Shown: one piece after another, positions 56,378-64,000 of the stretch
Position numbering within the stretch: the stretch's first letter is position 1
Layout: each line of letters starts with the position of its first letter
Assembly (NCBI RefSeq): GCF_014646915.1
Contig: NZ_BMOE01000007.1
Span: 16,147 to 80,146, forward strand
Origin: Deinococcus aquiradiocola
GTDB taxonomy: Bacteria > Deinococcota > Deinococci > Deinococcales > Deinococcaceae
DNA: 64,000 nucleotides
Reading direction: 5' to 3'
Position numbers and translations under genes: made by a program
Notes under the pieces: generated by a model
The model's database searches: none
What the model was told of the DNA's origin: nothing
Seen by the model: only the letters and a program-made list of their open reading frames with translations

Positions 56378-57549
56378 AAATACTGATTTTTAATACACTA
56401 TTTTATCCGAATGAAATTGGAGGCGCTGAGATATCAGTAAAAGAATTAGCTATTCAGTATGAGAATCTCGGTCATGAAGTGTTTATCGTAAGTATTGGTA
56501 AAAAACATGAGAAATACGATTACGAGGGTATTAAATGCTATACTATTCCTCATAATAACTTGTACTGGTCTATTGATTCTAAAAAATATGATAGGAAAAT
56601 AAGATATATATGGCATTTAGTGGAAAATTTTAATTTATTACAGTTTTTTTCTGTAATGAGGATAGTAAATGCAATCCGTCCGGACATTATTCATGCAAAC
56701 AACACGGCGGGATTTTCAATATTTATTCCTATTGTTTCAAAAATCTTGGGCATAAAATCTATAAAAACCCTGAGAGATTACTATGATATATGCTTATCGG
56801 GAACTCGTTTCAAAAATGGTTCTAAATGCGAGATAACTTGTAAAGAATGTTTGGTTGCTAATACTCCAAAGAGAATGAGTCTTAAACTTTACGATTCAAT
56901 TACTTCGATTAGCCAATCTATGGCCGATATATTCCAGTCGGAAGGATTTGGCAGAATTTCTATAGTCTACAATGGTATTTCAAAAAATCATACAGAGTTG
57001 TTCTATATTCGCGATCCTGAGAAAAATCTTAATTTTGGTTTCATAGGACGCGATTCGCCTGAGAAAGGCTTAAATCTGCTTATTGAATCTTTTATAGAGC
57101 TTTCGAAAATCAAACAAAGCATTGAGCTAACGGTAGCTGGGAATAACGGCGATAAATACAGGTCTTACAAATACGAAAACATTTCATTTCTTGGTTATAT
57201 AGAGAAAGAGGATTTTTACAAGGAAATTGATATGCTGGTTGTTCCATCTTTGTGGGACGAGCCTTTTGGTCGTGTAATAATCGAGGCGTCTTTACGAGGG
57301 ATCCCGGTGATAGTAAGTAAAAATGGAGCTTCGAGAGAACTGTTAAAATTAGGCGTTATAGGTTTAGAATTTGACGGTTCCCAAAGTGATTTGATAAAAG
57401 CCATGGGTGATTCACTACTCAGGTTTGATGAGTTAAGAGTATCTTCAAAGAAACGTGTGAGTAATTTGGAAGATATATTTAGTGTTGAAAAAAGTGCTAA
57501 TAAATATATCTCCCTCATAGAGAGGATAAATGAAAAATACCGTAGTTAA
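56374..57549 (+). CDS. Glycosyltransferase family 4 (first)
   Basis: The 391-residue GT-B protein has an N-terminal YPNEIGGAEISVKELA acceptor loop, IVYNGISKNH, NFGFIGRDSPEKGLNLLIES and the donor-site PSLWDEPFGRVIIEASLRG. A cysteine pair (CEITCKECL) lies in the middle and is found in some GT4 members. It retains the anomeric configuration and adds a hexose to the repeat unit; the sugar is unknown. The start overlaps the previous stop by four bases (ATGA). Confidence 0.88.
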   Translation: MKILIFNTLFYPNEIGGAEISVKELAIQYENLGHEVFIVSIGKKHEKYDYEGIKCYTIPHNNLYWSIDSKKYDRKIRYIWHLVENFNLLQFFSVMRIVNAIRPDIIHANNTAGFSIFIPIVSKILGIKSIKTLRDYYDICLSGTRFKNGSKCEITCKECLVANTPKRMSLKLYDSITSISQSMADIFQSEGFGRISIVYNGISKNHTELFYIRDPEKNLNFGFIGRDSPEKGLNLLIESFIELSKIKQSIELTVAGNNGDKYRSYKYENISFLGYIEKEDFYKEIDMLVVPSLWDEPFGRVIIEASLRGIPVIVSKNGASRELLKLGVIGLEFDGSQSDLIKAMGDSLLRFDELRVSSKKRVSNLEDIFSVEKSANKYISLIERINEKYRS

Positions 57550-58534
57550 TGGCAGAGTCTTAAATGGAAGAAAAAATGGTGTATGGAGATACACTTATGA
57601 GATTTGTAAGATCCTTGGATCAAGTCTTGAAATTGTAACTCCATCAGAAAATTTACATGGTGTGCGCGGGCATTATTGGGATCAAGTTGAGATACTGAGG
57701 CACGCGAAAAATAAATCTCTTTGGAGCCCGGCTAATTCAGGACCTATTATAAAACGCAAAGATCACATAATAACCATACATGACGTAGCATTTTTTGAAA
57801 ATCCATCTTGGTTTAATAAGAAATATAGGCAATATTATTCATTTATGACTCCGAAAGTTGCTAAAAATTGCGAAAAAATTTTAACTGTCTCTGAATTTTC
57901 AAAATCTCGAATAGCCCATTATTGCAAAATTAGCGAAGATAAGATCGCTGTAGTGCCTAATGGCATCGGAGATGTCTTCTTCAATCTGTTAGATGGATGC
58001 AATCCTCATGAAAAACCATACATTTTGTCCGTAGGGTCTTTTTCGCCTCAAAAAAATCTTGAATCGCTTCTAAGAGCATGGAAAATTTTGAAGAGTGATT
58101 TTAGAGACATCGACCTAATTATTGTAGGTGCAGATAGCAGTGCGACAAACTCTACTTTTCAAAGAGTAAATGACTCAAGTATTGTATTTAAAAGTCAGAT
58201 AAGCGACAAAGAACTCGCAAAACTATACTCTAATGCACTTTTATTTGTCTATCCTTCAATATATGAAGGTTTTGGACTTCCAATTTTAGAGGCTCTTGCT
58301 TGTGGATGCCCAACTCTTGCATGCTCTGGGACGGCGGCCGAAGATCTTGGATTGAATGGAGTAGAATTTATAGATATGAGGAAAGTAGAAGATATTGTGG
58401 AAAGTGTTCGTGATAGAATTGAAAATTCTGACTCATATAAGGTTAAATCTCGTTTGGCTTCGGCAGCGGTAAAAAGTTTTACGTGGGAAAGATGCGCCGC
58501 GTCAACTTTTAAAATAATTGAAGGAAATAAATGA
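57530..58534 (+). CDS. Glycosyltransferase family 4 (second)
   Basis: The 334-residue protein has the GT4 mannosyl/rhamnosyl-type pattern: NGVWRYTYEICK, HIITIHDVAFFENPSWFNKK, LTVSEFSKSRIAHY, YILSVGSFSPQKNLESLLRA and the donor-site PSIYEGFGLPILEALACGCP. GAGAGGA precedes the ATG at 57530, which lies 20 bases inside the end of the previous gene. The specificity is not determined. Confidence 0.88.
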   Translation: MKNTVVNGRVLNGRKNGVWRYTYEICKILGSSLEIVTPSENLHGVRGHYWDQVEILRHAKNKSLWSPANSGPIIKRKDHIITIHDVAFFENPSWFNKKYRQYYSFMTPKVAKNCEKILTVSEFSKSRIAHYCKISEDKIAVVPNGIGDVFFNLLDGCNPHEKPYILSVGSFSPQKNLESLLRAWKILKSDFRDIDLIIVGADSSATNSTFQRVNDSSIVFKSQISDKELAKLYSNALLFVYPSIYEGFGLPILEALACGCPTLACSGTAAEDLGLNGVEFIDMRKVEDIVESVRDRIENSDSYKVKSRLASAAVKSFTWERCAASTFKIIEGNK

Positions 58535-59700
58535 AAATAGCGATGTTATCATATTTAGTTTTCGGTGATTCTATCGGTGGGGTAGAGAATCATATCAAAT
58601 TTATGTCTGAAGAGCTAAAAAAGATGGGCCATATGGTAGAGATATTTAAGCCTGTTTGGGAAGAAGACTATATCGGTAATTGCATGATTTATGATGAGAT
58701 AAAAATAAATTATATAAATGTTGGTAAGCGTCCCAAAGTTATGAACCACCCAATTATAAAAAGAATTCCATTCGCACGCGGTTTCTTATCAAAAGTCTTA
58801 TTCCTGTCAAGAAGTAAACTGATTTCTGGGGAAATAATGTTAAGATCGCCGGATCTAGTATGGCAGCACGATTTTTCGTCAAATTGGTTGTCCACTCGGC
58901 AGATCTCTAAAGCGGTTCCAGTAATTTTAACAAATCATACAGGGGAATATTTACTTCTCCGTAAAATCCCATTTTTTGGGACTATAGAAAAATATTTATT
59001 CTCACACTACAAATTAATTATCGGTCCTAGTAAAGAATTGACCCCTAATTTAAGTAAAGCGGTTAGTATACATAATGGCGTTGATATGAAAATTTTTGGT
59101 TTCAGAGAAAATTATTTTGACAAAAGCCAGGCCACGGGAGGGTCTACCAAAAAAATTTTTTGTCCTAGAAGGTGGGCGCCCACGAAGGGAATTAAATATT
59201 TTGCAGAGAGTTTATTGTTACTTGACAAATTGGATATTGCTGGCAGTATTGAAGTATATTTCGCTGGAAATGATTACGATGTGTATCCTCTATACAAAGA
59301 AGAAGTTGATAGTATACTTGAGAGAGTAGAAAAAATCAAAATACACTATCTCGGCAATATTAATATAGAAGATATGGCTAAACAATACAAAAAATCTGAC
59401 ATCGTAATCATTCCTTCACTAATGGAAGCAGTTAGCCTATCTGCTTTGGAAGCTATGGCATCAGGATGTTTAGTTATTTCAACAGATGTTGGTGGCATGC
59501 CAGAATTGATAAATTCACATATTGACGGCATATTGGTACCGTGTAAAGATCCACAAGCACTGGCAGACGCTATCAAAAATTCTATAGAGAATGATCTGAC
59601 AACAGTAGTTAAAAATGGTTATGATAAAGTTATGAGTAATTATACATGGGATAAAATCGCCAACAGAACGATTAGTGAAATCAGCAAATTTATATCATGA
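58531..59700 (+). CDS. Glycosyltransferase family 4 (third)
   Basis: The 389-residue protein has FGDSIGGVENHIKFMSEELK, ILTNHTGEYLLL, HNGVDMKIF, CPRRWAPTKGIKYFAESLLL and donor-site PSLMEAVSLSALEAMASGCL with DVGGMPELI. The EAVSLSALEAM form keeps both glutamates of the E-x7-E motif. AAGGAAATAAATG places the start over the previous stop (ATGA). It is one of four glycosyltransferases, consistent with a repeat unit of about five sugars including the one added by the initiating transferase. Confidence 0.88.
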   Translation: MKIAMLSYLVFGDSIGGVENHIKFMSEELKKMGHMVEIFKPVWEEDYIGNCMIYDEIKINYINVGKRPKVMNHPIIKRIPFARGFLSKVLFLSRSKLISGEIMLRSPDLVWQHDFSSNWLSTRQISKAVPVILTNHTGEYLLLRKIPFFGTIEKYLFSHYKLIIGPSKELTPNLSKAVSIHNGVDMKIFGFRENYFDKSQATGGSTKKIFCPRRWAPTKGIKYFAESLLLLDKLDIAGSIEVYFAGNDYDVYPLYKEEVDSILERVEKIKIHYLGNINIEDMAKQYKKSDIVIIPSLMEAVSLSALEAMASGCLVISTDVGGMPELINSHIDGILVPCKDPQALADAIKNSIENDLTTVVKNGYDKVMSNYTWDKIANRTISEISKFIS

Positions 59701-60995
59701 ATAAAAATTATTTAAAGACCGTAAGCCCATCTATTCTTGGGACAATTGTTGTTTTTATGGGCTTTCTATCGACATTAATCCCGCCAAGTTACTATAAATA
59801 TCTTTTAAATGAGGAGAATTATTCTTTCCTAAACTTTAGACTCTACTTTATGGTTCTAGTATGCTTATTGAGCTTTATTTTAGGTTGTAGATTGGCATAT
59901 AGATTTAAGCAATTTCCTATAATTGGGAGCGAAGAGATTGCGATAGATATTCTTACTCTTATAAGCGCGGCTTTGGCTATATTAAGGCTAAAGGATATGG
60001 TTAGTAATCTTTCGCTTTCGTTTGTTAATGAGGCGATCTTTGGTGATTTTACAAACAGACAATTTTTTCTCCGATCAACAGTTTCGTCAGTATTTCAAAA
60101 TAGTAGTCTGGGTTGGGTAAAAGGATTTAGTTTCTCTATGATATGTTTGGGTTGGTTAAATATATTTAAGCGAGCCGTTTCATTTAAAAGTTATAAGGGA
60201 ATAATACTTGTCGCTTCAACTGTTATAATCACCATCTCATATCTTGTAGAGGCTTTAATACTTCAGGGGCGTGGGGCAATATTTGAGATATTTGTTGCTA
60301 TATTGATGTCATACATATCTGTCATATCTAGTAAGGTAGAATTTGATTGGAAAAAAATAATAAAAATCGCTGCTTTTGTTGCAATTATATCTATTAGTAT
60401 ATTTCTAGCTATTTCTGTTCGTAGATCAATGATCGACGAAGCCAAAAGCCCTCTAGAATCAATCATGTATTTAATAGTTGGCTATTTTGCGTCTGCTTAT
60501 AATAGGCTGGCCTTAGTTCTAAGTAACAGCTTAGTTATACCTAACCAAGGTACGATGTACAATTCTTTATTAAATATTTTGAGTCCACCTTTTTCTAATC
60601 AGTTTTCCTTTTTAAAAATAGGAGACTTGATAGGTCTGTCGGAGCCTGTGGTCGGAACTGATGCTTGGATAGAGTCGTTCTCATCAGTCTCTACAACCGG
60701 TTTAAATCCTGCCTTCAATTGGTTCACAATTTTCGGAATAGTATATTCCGACTTTGGATTCTATTACCCCGTATATTTTTTATTGTACGGGATTTTGTCA
60801 GGTTATGCCTGGAAAAACTATATGCAAAAATCATTTCTGGGAATAGCTCTCTACCCATGGATAGTCTTAAGTATATTTGCATGGTGGGGGGCGGAAAATG
60901 TTTATATAGCGAAAAGAGAAACTGTAATTATTATATTGATCGCTGTCTTTCACTGTGCCTTATCTGTATATATAGGAATTATACGCAGAAAATGA
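59697..60995 (+). CDS. wzy: O-antigen/capsule polymerase (Wzy-like)
   Basis: The 432-residue protein has about ten to twelve hydrophobic segments and a larger loop between late helices (LSPPFSNQFSFLKIGDLIGL and SVSTTGLNPAFNWFTIFG), with the Asn-Pro/Gly-rich end usual for O-antigen polymerases of the OAPol type. It would join repeat units on the periplasmic side. Sequence motifs are weak, so the call depends on topology and the position after the glycosyltransferases. The start overlaps the previous stop by four bases (ATGA). Confidence 0.8.
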   Translation: MNKNYLKTVSPSILGTIVVFMGFLSTLIPPSYYKYLLNEENYSFLNFRLYFMVLVCLLSFILGCRLAYRFKQFPIIGSEEIAIDILTLISAALAILRLKDMVSNLSLSFVNEAIFGDFTNRQFFLRSTVSSVFQNSSLGWVKGFSFSMICLGWLNIFKRAVSFKSYKGIILVASTVIITISYLVEALILQGRGAIFEIFVAILMSYISVISSKVEFDWKKIIKIAAFVAIISISIFLAISVRRSMIDEAKSPLESIMYLIVGYFASAYNRLALVLSNSLVIPNQGTMYNSLLNILSPPFSNQFSFLKIGDLIGLSEPVVGTDAWIESFSSVSTTGLNPAFNWFTIFGIVYSDFGFYYPVYFLLYGILSGYAWKNYMQKSFLGIALYPWIVLSIFAWWGAENVYIAKRETVIIILIAVFHCALSVYIGIIRRK

Positions 60996-61012
60996 AAGGA
61001 GAGTGAGACATA

Positions 61013-62467
61013 GTGTCAAAAAATACGCAAAGAAACAATAAAAATAGCAAAATAGCACACTTGGGGAACGCGGACCGCCGGAGTCGCTACCTGCGTCGCA
61101 AGGTGATGAATGCGCTACTGCTTGTGCTGGCGGACGTGCTTGCGCTGCTGCTGGTGCTGGCGGTGGTGGCGGGCGGAACGAGACTGATGCACGGCTATGT
61201 CACCATCGAACGCTGGATGCCGGGCTTCGTCACCTTGACTCTTCTGACCCTGGCGCTGTCGAAAATGTACCCGGGGTGGGGGATGGGGTTGCTGCAGGAG
61301 GTACGGCGACTCAGTTACGCGCTGACCCTCGCGGGTGCGCTGGCTATGCTGCTGCAACTGACGGAGTTTCGGGGCTTCCTGCAGCTCGGGATGCTTATCT
61401 TCACGGTGGTAGGCGCGTGGTTCGCGCTGATCCTCTCTCACTTCCTGGTGCGCAAGGCACTGATCGCCAGGGGAGACTGGGGCATTCCGGTGGCTATCTA
61501 CGGCGGTGCGGAGACCGGCCGAACGGTCATCAAGGCACTCCGGGCCGAGCAGGGGTACGGCTTTATACCAACTGTGGTGTTCGACGATGCGCCTGATCTC
61601 GTGAACGGCACAGTTCTTGGTCTGCCTGTCGTTGGTGGGTTGAACGCCGACCGGTCCGGCATTCCCGTGGCGATCGTGGCCATGCCGGGCCTGCCGACCG
61701 CGCGCCTGCGTACTCTGCTGGCCGGGCCGCTGCGGCAGTATCGGCATGTGGTCATCGTGCCGGACCTCTTCAACATCCCGTCGCTGTGGGCCCAGAGCCG
61801 TGACCTGAACGGCGTGCTCGGCCTGGAGATCAGCCAGAACCTCCGGGACCCGGTGTCGCGCGCCCTGAAGCTGGGCACTGAACTGCTGCTGGTGCTGCTC
61901 AGCCTGCCGTTCTGGGGCCTGCTCTGCCTGTTGATCGGTCTGCTGATCTGGCTGGAGGACCGGGCGAACCCGCTCTTCCTGCAGCCGCGCATCGGGAAGA
62001 ACGGCCGGATCTTCAACACCTGGAAGTTTCGCACCATGCTTCCGAACGCCGAGGATGTTCTGAAGCGCCGCTTAGCGGAGGATCCTGCCCTGCGGGCAGA
62101 GTGGGAAGCGAACTTCAAGCTGCGTGTCGATCCGCGCATCACGCGGGTGGGGGCCTTCCTGCGCAAGACCAGCCTGGATGAGCTGCCACAACTGGTGAAT
62201 GTGCTGCGGCGTGAAATGAGCCTGATCGGCCCACGCCCACTGCCCGCCTATCATCAGGAGCAGTTGCCGCGTGAGGTGCAGGACCTGCGGGCCAGCGTCC
62301 GGCCCGGCATGACCGGCCTGTGGCAGGTGTCGGGCCGCTCCGACTCAGGAAATATAGGCATGGAAAGATGGGACCCGTACTACGTGCAGAACTGGTCCGT
62401 GTGGCTCGATATCGTGGTGCTGCTCAAAACAGTCCGTGTGGTCGTGTACGGCTCCGGGGCGTACTGA
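61013..62467 (+). CDS. Undecaprenyl-phosphate sugar phosphotransferase (WbaP/WcaJ type)
   Basis: The 484-residue protein has four N-terminal helices (NALLLVLADVLALLLVLAVV and following), a cytosolic CoA-binding-like domain (VAIYGGAETGRTVIKAL), a fifth helix and the catalytic C-terminal domain. The latter has GKNGRIFNTWKFRTMLPNAE, KTSLDELPQLVNVLRREMSL, IGPRPLPAY and MTGLWQVSGRSD. It transfers the first sugar phosphate to the lipid carrier. The GTG at 61013 follows AAAGGAGAG. The first about 16 codons are AT-rich (AAA, AAT, ATA) and then composition becomes GC-rich at about 61060, so the 5' end belongs to the foreign cassette. A TTG at codon 17 may be the ancestral start. Confidence 0.92.
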   Translation: MSKNTQRNNKNSKIAHLGNADRRSRYLRRKVMNALLLVLADVLALLLVLAVVAGGTRLMHGYVTIERWMPGFVTLTLLTLALSKMYPGWGMGLLQEVRRLSYALTLAGALAMLLQLTEFRGFLQLGMLIFTVVGAWFALILSHFLVRKALIARGDWGIPVAIYGGAETGRTVIKALRAEQGYGFIPTVVFDDAPDLVNGTVLGLPVVGGLNADRSGIPVAIVAMPGLPTARLRTLLAGPLRQYRHVVIVPDLFNIPSLWAQSRDLNGVLGLEISQNLRDPVSRALKLGTELLLVLLSLPFWGLLCLLIGLLIWLEDRANPLFLQPRIGKNGRIFNTWKFRTMLPNAEDVLKRRLAEDPALRAEWEANFKLRVDPRITRVGAFLRKTSLDELPQLVNVLRREMSLIGPRPLPAYHQEQLPREVQDLRASVRPGMTGLWQVSGRSDSGNIGMERWDPYYVQNWSVWLDIVVLLKTVRVVVYGSGAY

Positions 62468-62610
62468 ACGTATCCCCTGGAGGCTGCATCCAGGTGCAGC
62501 TGCCGCTCACTGAGTGGCGCCAAAGTGCCCAGGTGCTGCAGCCGAAGAGTTCCGTACCTGTGGGCGCCAGCCTGCGAGGCCAGGGCAGCACACTCCGCAC
62601 AGCATGAGAA

Positions 62611-62638
62611 GAGGGAGGGGCATAGAGCCGCCTCCCTC
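62611..62638. terminator. Hairpin between the transferase gene and the JAMM gene
   Basis: GAGGGAGGGGC and GCCGCCTCCCTC pair with one bulged base and a 5-base loop, between convergent genes. The gap 62468-62678 shows no gene. Confidence 0.65.
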
Positions 62639-62678
62639 CGCCCGCTTCCATTCAGCTTACTCGCCGTGTACCAGCTTG

Positions 62679-63254
62679 CTAATCGTCAATCTGACCGCCG
62701 ATCGTCACCGCTTCGTAGCGGCCTGTTCTTGGATTGAACAGGTGGGCGACCCTGAGCAGGCGACCGCCCGTTTCAATCGATTTCAAGATGGCGATGGGAG
62801 GCTCGGTCGTACCCGCACCAAATTCCAACGAGTAATAGGGGTGTTCGAGGAAGTCGTGCTGTTCGTATTCCCTGACATCCGCCCAGTCGAAGACGGGGTG
62901 GTGACTGTGAATCCACCATCCGACCTGAACGGCGGAAAATCGTTCCCTCATCACGTGGCGCGCGCCTTCGTACCAACGCTGTGCATCCTCAAACATGTGT
63001 TCGTGCGGGGGACGTGCGGTGATCATCTGGACAGCGGGACACCCGGAGACGAAATCGGTGATCTTCAGGCTTCCGTCGGGCATTGACTGACCGAAAATCA
63101 TCGCGGGATTGATTTCAAGCGGTTTCTCTTTGACGGCTGCCGCCATTGCCTCAGCACACTTCCTGGAAATATAAATATATTTTTTGAATCGTTTTATGTC
63201 CTCTATGGAAGTATGCTGACCAAAATCTTGATATCCGCTGAAGCCACCTGCCAT
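62679..63254 (-). CDS. JAMM/MPN-domain-like protein
   Basis: The 191-residue protein has the JAB/MPN pattern: a helix with a Glu (KEKPLEINPAMIFG, E47), SLKITDFVSG, and the zinc-site strand VGWWIHSHHP with H116-S-H118. In the JAMM motif HxHx7SxxD, the next positions here are D126 and E129, so the zinc ligand Asp is replaced by Glu and the Ser by Asp. It may still bind metal. JAMM proteins cut isopeptide bonds or trim ubiquitin-like tags. AAGGAGG precedes the ATG at 63254. It is divergent from a small XRE regulator. No E1, E2 or ubiquitin-like gene is in the window. Confidence 0.7.
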   Translation of the reverse strand: MAGGFSGYQDFGQHTSIEDIKRFKKYIYISRKCAEAMAAAVKEKPLEINPAMIFGQSMPDGSLKITDFVSGCPAVQMITARPPHEHMFEDAQRWYEGARHVMRERFSAVQVGWWIHSHHPVFDWADVREYEQHDFLEHPYYSLEFGAGTTEPPIAILKSIETGGRLLRVAHLFNPRTGRYEAVTIGGQIDD

Positions 63255-63267
63255 ATATCCTCCTTGT

Positions 63268-63300
63268 TAACAAAATAAATCTGTCGACTTCTTCACAACA
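63268..63300 (-). promoter_or_regulatory. Possible promoter of the JAMM gene
   Basis: On the minus strand TTGTTG is followed after about 18 bases by TATTTT, then GTTAACAAGGAGG and the ATG at 63254. The match is modest. Confidence 0.4.
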
Positions 63301-63418
63301 ACACCACCGATCTTTGGATAGGCTCGTCCGTTCCCGAGGTTGGGGTTTTGGGTGTGCCGAGGAATAGCCCCAGGTGCTTGCCTGAGCCCACAAGTCCTAC
63401 TCCCGAATCCCGCCCTTA

Positions 63419-63450
63419 TCACCATATCACCTTTAATGGGGTCACCATAT
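63419..63450 (+). promoter_or_regulatory. Direct repeats TCACCATAT before the XRE gene
   Basis: TCACCATAT occurs at 63419-63427 and 63442-63450, the second running into the -10-like TATAAG. Placement suggests an autoregulatory site for the XRE protein. Confidence 0.4.
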
Positions 63451-63490
63451 AAGAGGACATCGTTCGAGAAAAAATCTCCATCCTCCCTCT

Positions 63491-63751
63491 ATGGCCGACA
63501 CGCACCAGGGGGAAAGTATCGGGTCCGTGGACATTCGGCTCCAGCTTGGGCTCAGGATAAGGCGATTGCGCGAGGACCGTGGATGGAGCCAAGACGTGTT
63601 CGCACAGATGACGCAACTCGGCCGTTCATATCCGCATAAAATTGAATCTGGGATAGTGGATATTCAACTAACGACTTTAGTAAAGATCGCCAAAGCATTT
63701 AAAATCACACCTTCGCAGTTGCTGGACAGTGTAGGAAGCGAATCTCATTAA
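63491..63751 (+). CDS. Small XRE-family HTH regulator
   Basis: The 86-residue protein is little more than a HTH_3 domain: GLRIRRLREDRGWSQDVFAQ, then the recognition helix SYPHKIESGIVDIQ and LVKIAKAFKITPSQLL. This form (RxxRxxxGWSQ, IE-G) is usual in regulators of restriction-modification, defence and mobile loci. The ATG at 63491 has no strong ribosome site. It is divergent from the JAMM-like gene and may control it. The DNA here is lower in G+C than the genome norm, which hints at transfer. Confidence 0.85.
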   Translation: MADTHQGESIGSVDIRLQLGLRIRRLREDRGWSQDVFAQMTQLGRSYPHKIESGIVDIQLTTLVKIAKAFKITPSQLLDSVGSESH

Positions 63752-63821
63752 TGAGTAAAGCAAAATGATACGAGAAAAAAATATGTACAGATCGCAATTT
63801 GAGCTCGGAAAGTAAAAATTG

Positions 63822-63861
63822 AACGCACGAAGATGCCTCTCATCATCCATTTTCGTGCGTT
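63822..63861. terminator. Hairpin between the XRE gene and the next convergent gene
   Basis: AACGCACGAA and TTCGTGCGTT form a perfect 10-base stem followed by TTG on the plus strand, with A-rich sequence upstream (AAAAATTG), so it can serve both directions. Confidence 0.7.
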
Positions 63862-63897
63862 TGTCTGGTGATTAACTCTGTAGAGGACAACTTCAAC

Positions 63898-64000
63898 TCA
63901 AGCTGCTCCAGGAGCTAAAAAAGGGCTCATCATGACCCCGATCACCTCCGCTTTCTCCTTCAGATCCCACCGCCACACGTTCCGCAGAAACTCCGAGCCG
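63898..64000 (-). CDS. C-terminal end of an unidentified gene (partial)
   Basis: On the minus strand an open frame enters from the window edge and reads GSEFLRNVWRWDLKEKAEVI then GVMMSPFLAPGAA before TGA at 63900-63898. The residue mix and the terminator beyond suggest a real gene end, but 33 residues are too few to identify it. Confidence 0.45.
   Translation of the reverse strand, partial: GSEFLRNVWRWDLKEKAEVIGVMMSPFLAPGAA

Larger units (their letters stand above)
53816..61060 (+). other. AT-rich transferred polysaccharide cassette
   Basis: This 7.2-kb block has low G+C throughout (for example 16 G/C in the 60 bases at 54301-54360), against GC-rich DNA on both sides. It holds the 3' part of the decarboxylase gene, flippase, four glycosyltransferases, polymerase and the first about 16 codons of the initiating transferase. 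All genes overlap or nearly touch. No transposase, tRNA or direct repeat marks the edges, so homologous recombination in the flanking genes is the likely route. Confidence 0.85.

Noticed and set aside
62679..63751. CBASS or ubiquitin-like defence system
   Set aside because: Only a JAMM-like protein and an XRE regulator are present; no CD-NTase, E1/E2 or effector gene is visible in the window.

Overview
The window reads as chromosomal DNA of a Deinococcus-type bacterium, an inference from gene content and signals rather than from a marker gene. It is strongly GC-rich with GTG and TTG starts. Many genes start directly behind a TANNNT hexamer placed exactly six bases before the start codon (leaderless promoters). 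It carries a signal-peptide Dps, SARP/BTAD regulators, spore-coat-U chaperone-usher genes and dispersed small repeats. I saw no rRNA, tRNA or CRISPR array.

Layout: 0-7.3 kb is a redox/efflux region: a truncated SDR with a divergent TetR regulator, a SnoaL-like/NmrA-like/two aldo-keto reductase operon, a divergent DHA2 MFS exporter and an AraC regulator. 7.4-12.3 kb holds small leaderless genes, a beta-lactamase-fold protein, ilvE, and a thuA/Gfo-Idh-MocA pair under a LacI-type palindrome. 12.5-22.4 kb holds a SARP/NB-ARC/TPR regulator, exported Dps, and a minus-strand operon RpiR regulator - sugar-binding protein - two permeases - NagZ that fits uptake and recycling of cell-wall amino sugars. 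22.7-28.3 kb holds a KimA-like APC permease and then a degenerate accessory stretch: a lasso-type leader peptide gene with a very good promoter, a decayed beta-helix gene, a lipoprotein and an IS4-type remnant nested in a small repeat. 28.3-35 kb is a MetX/hydrolase pair and a complete livKHMGF branched-chain amino acid importer. 35-42.5 kb holds a MalT/BTAD regulator, a lipoprotein, a CHASE4-GGDEF-EAL protein and a broken second copy of the MFS-AraC locus. 42.5-48 kb holds small repeats, a GH16-like gene and a chaperone-usher fimbrial operon. 48.3-49.8 kb holds a histidine kinase that lacks its phospho-accepting histidine, and two small genes.

50-62.5 kb is an exopolysaccharide locus: Wzz/BY-kinase, UDP-glucose dehydrogenase, UDP-glucuronate decarboxylase, flippase, four glycosyltransferases, polymerase and a WbaP-type initiating transferase. 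Its middle (about 53816-61060) is conspicuously AT-rich. Both edges of that block fall inside open reading frames: within codon 182/183 of the decarboxylase and about 16 codons into the initiating transferase. This is a cassette exchanged between conserved GC-rich flanks, giving mosaic genes at each side. 62.7-64 kb carries a JAMM/MPN-like protein divergent from a small XRE regulator, then the end of an unidentified minus-strand gene.

The most notable items are the mosaic capsule cassette, the lasso-type precursor without nearby maturation genes, a 125-bp inverted-repeat element that sits on TGA stop codons with TCA/TGA target duplications, the histidine-less kinase, and a shared AraC-type operator found at both the intact and the broken MFS locus.
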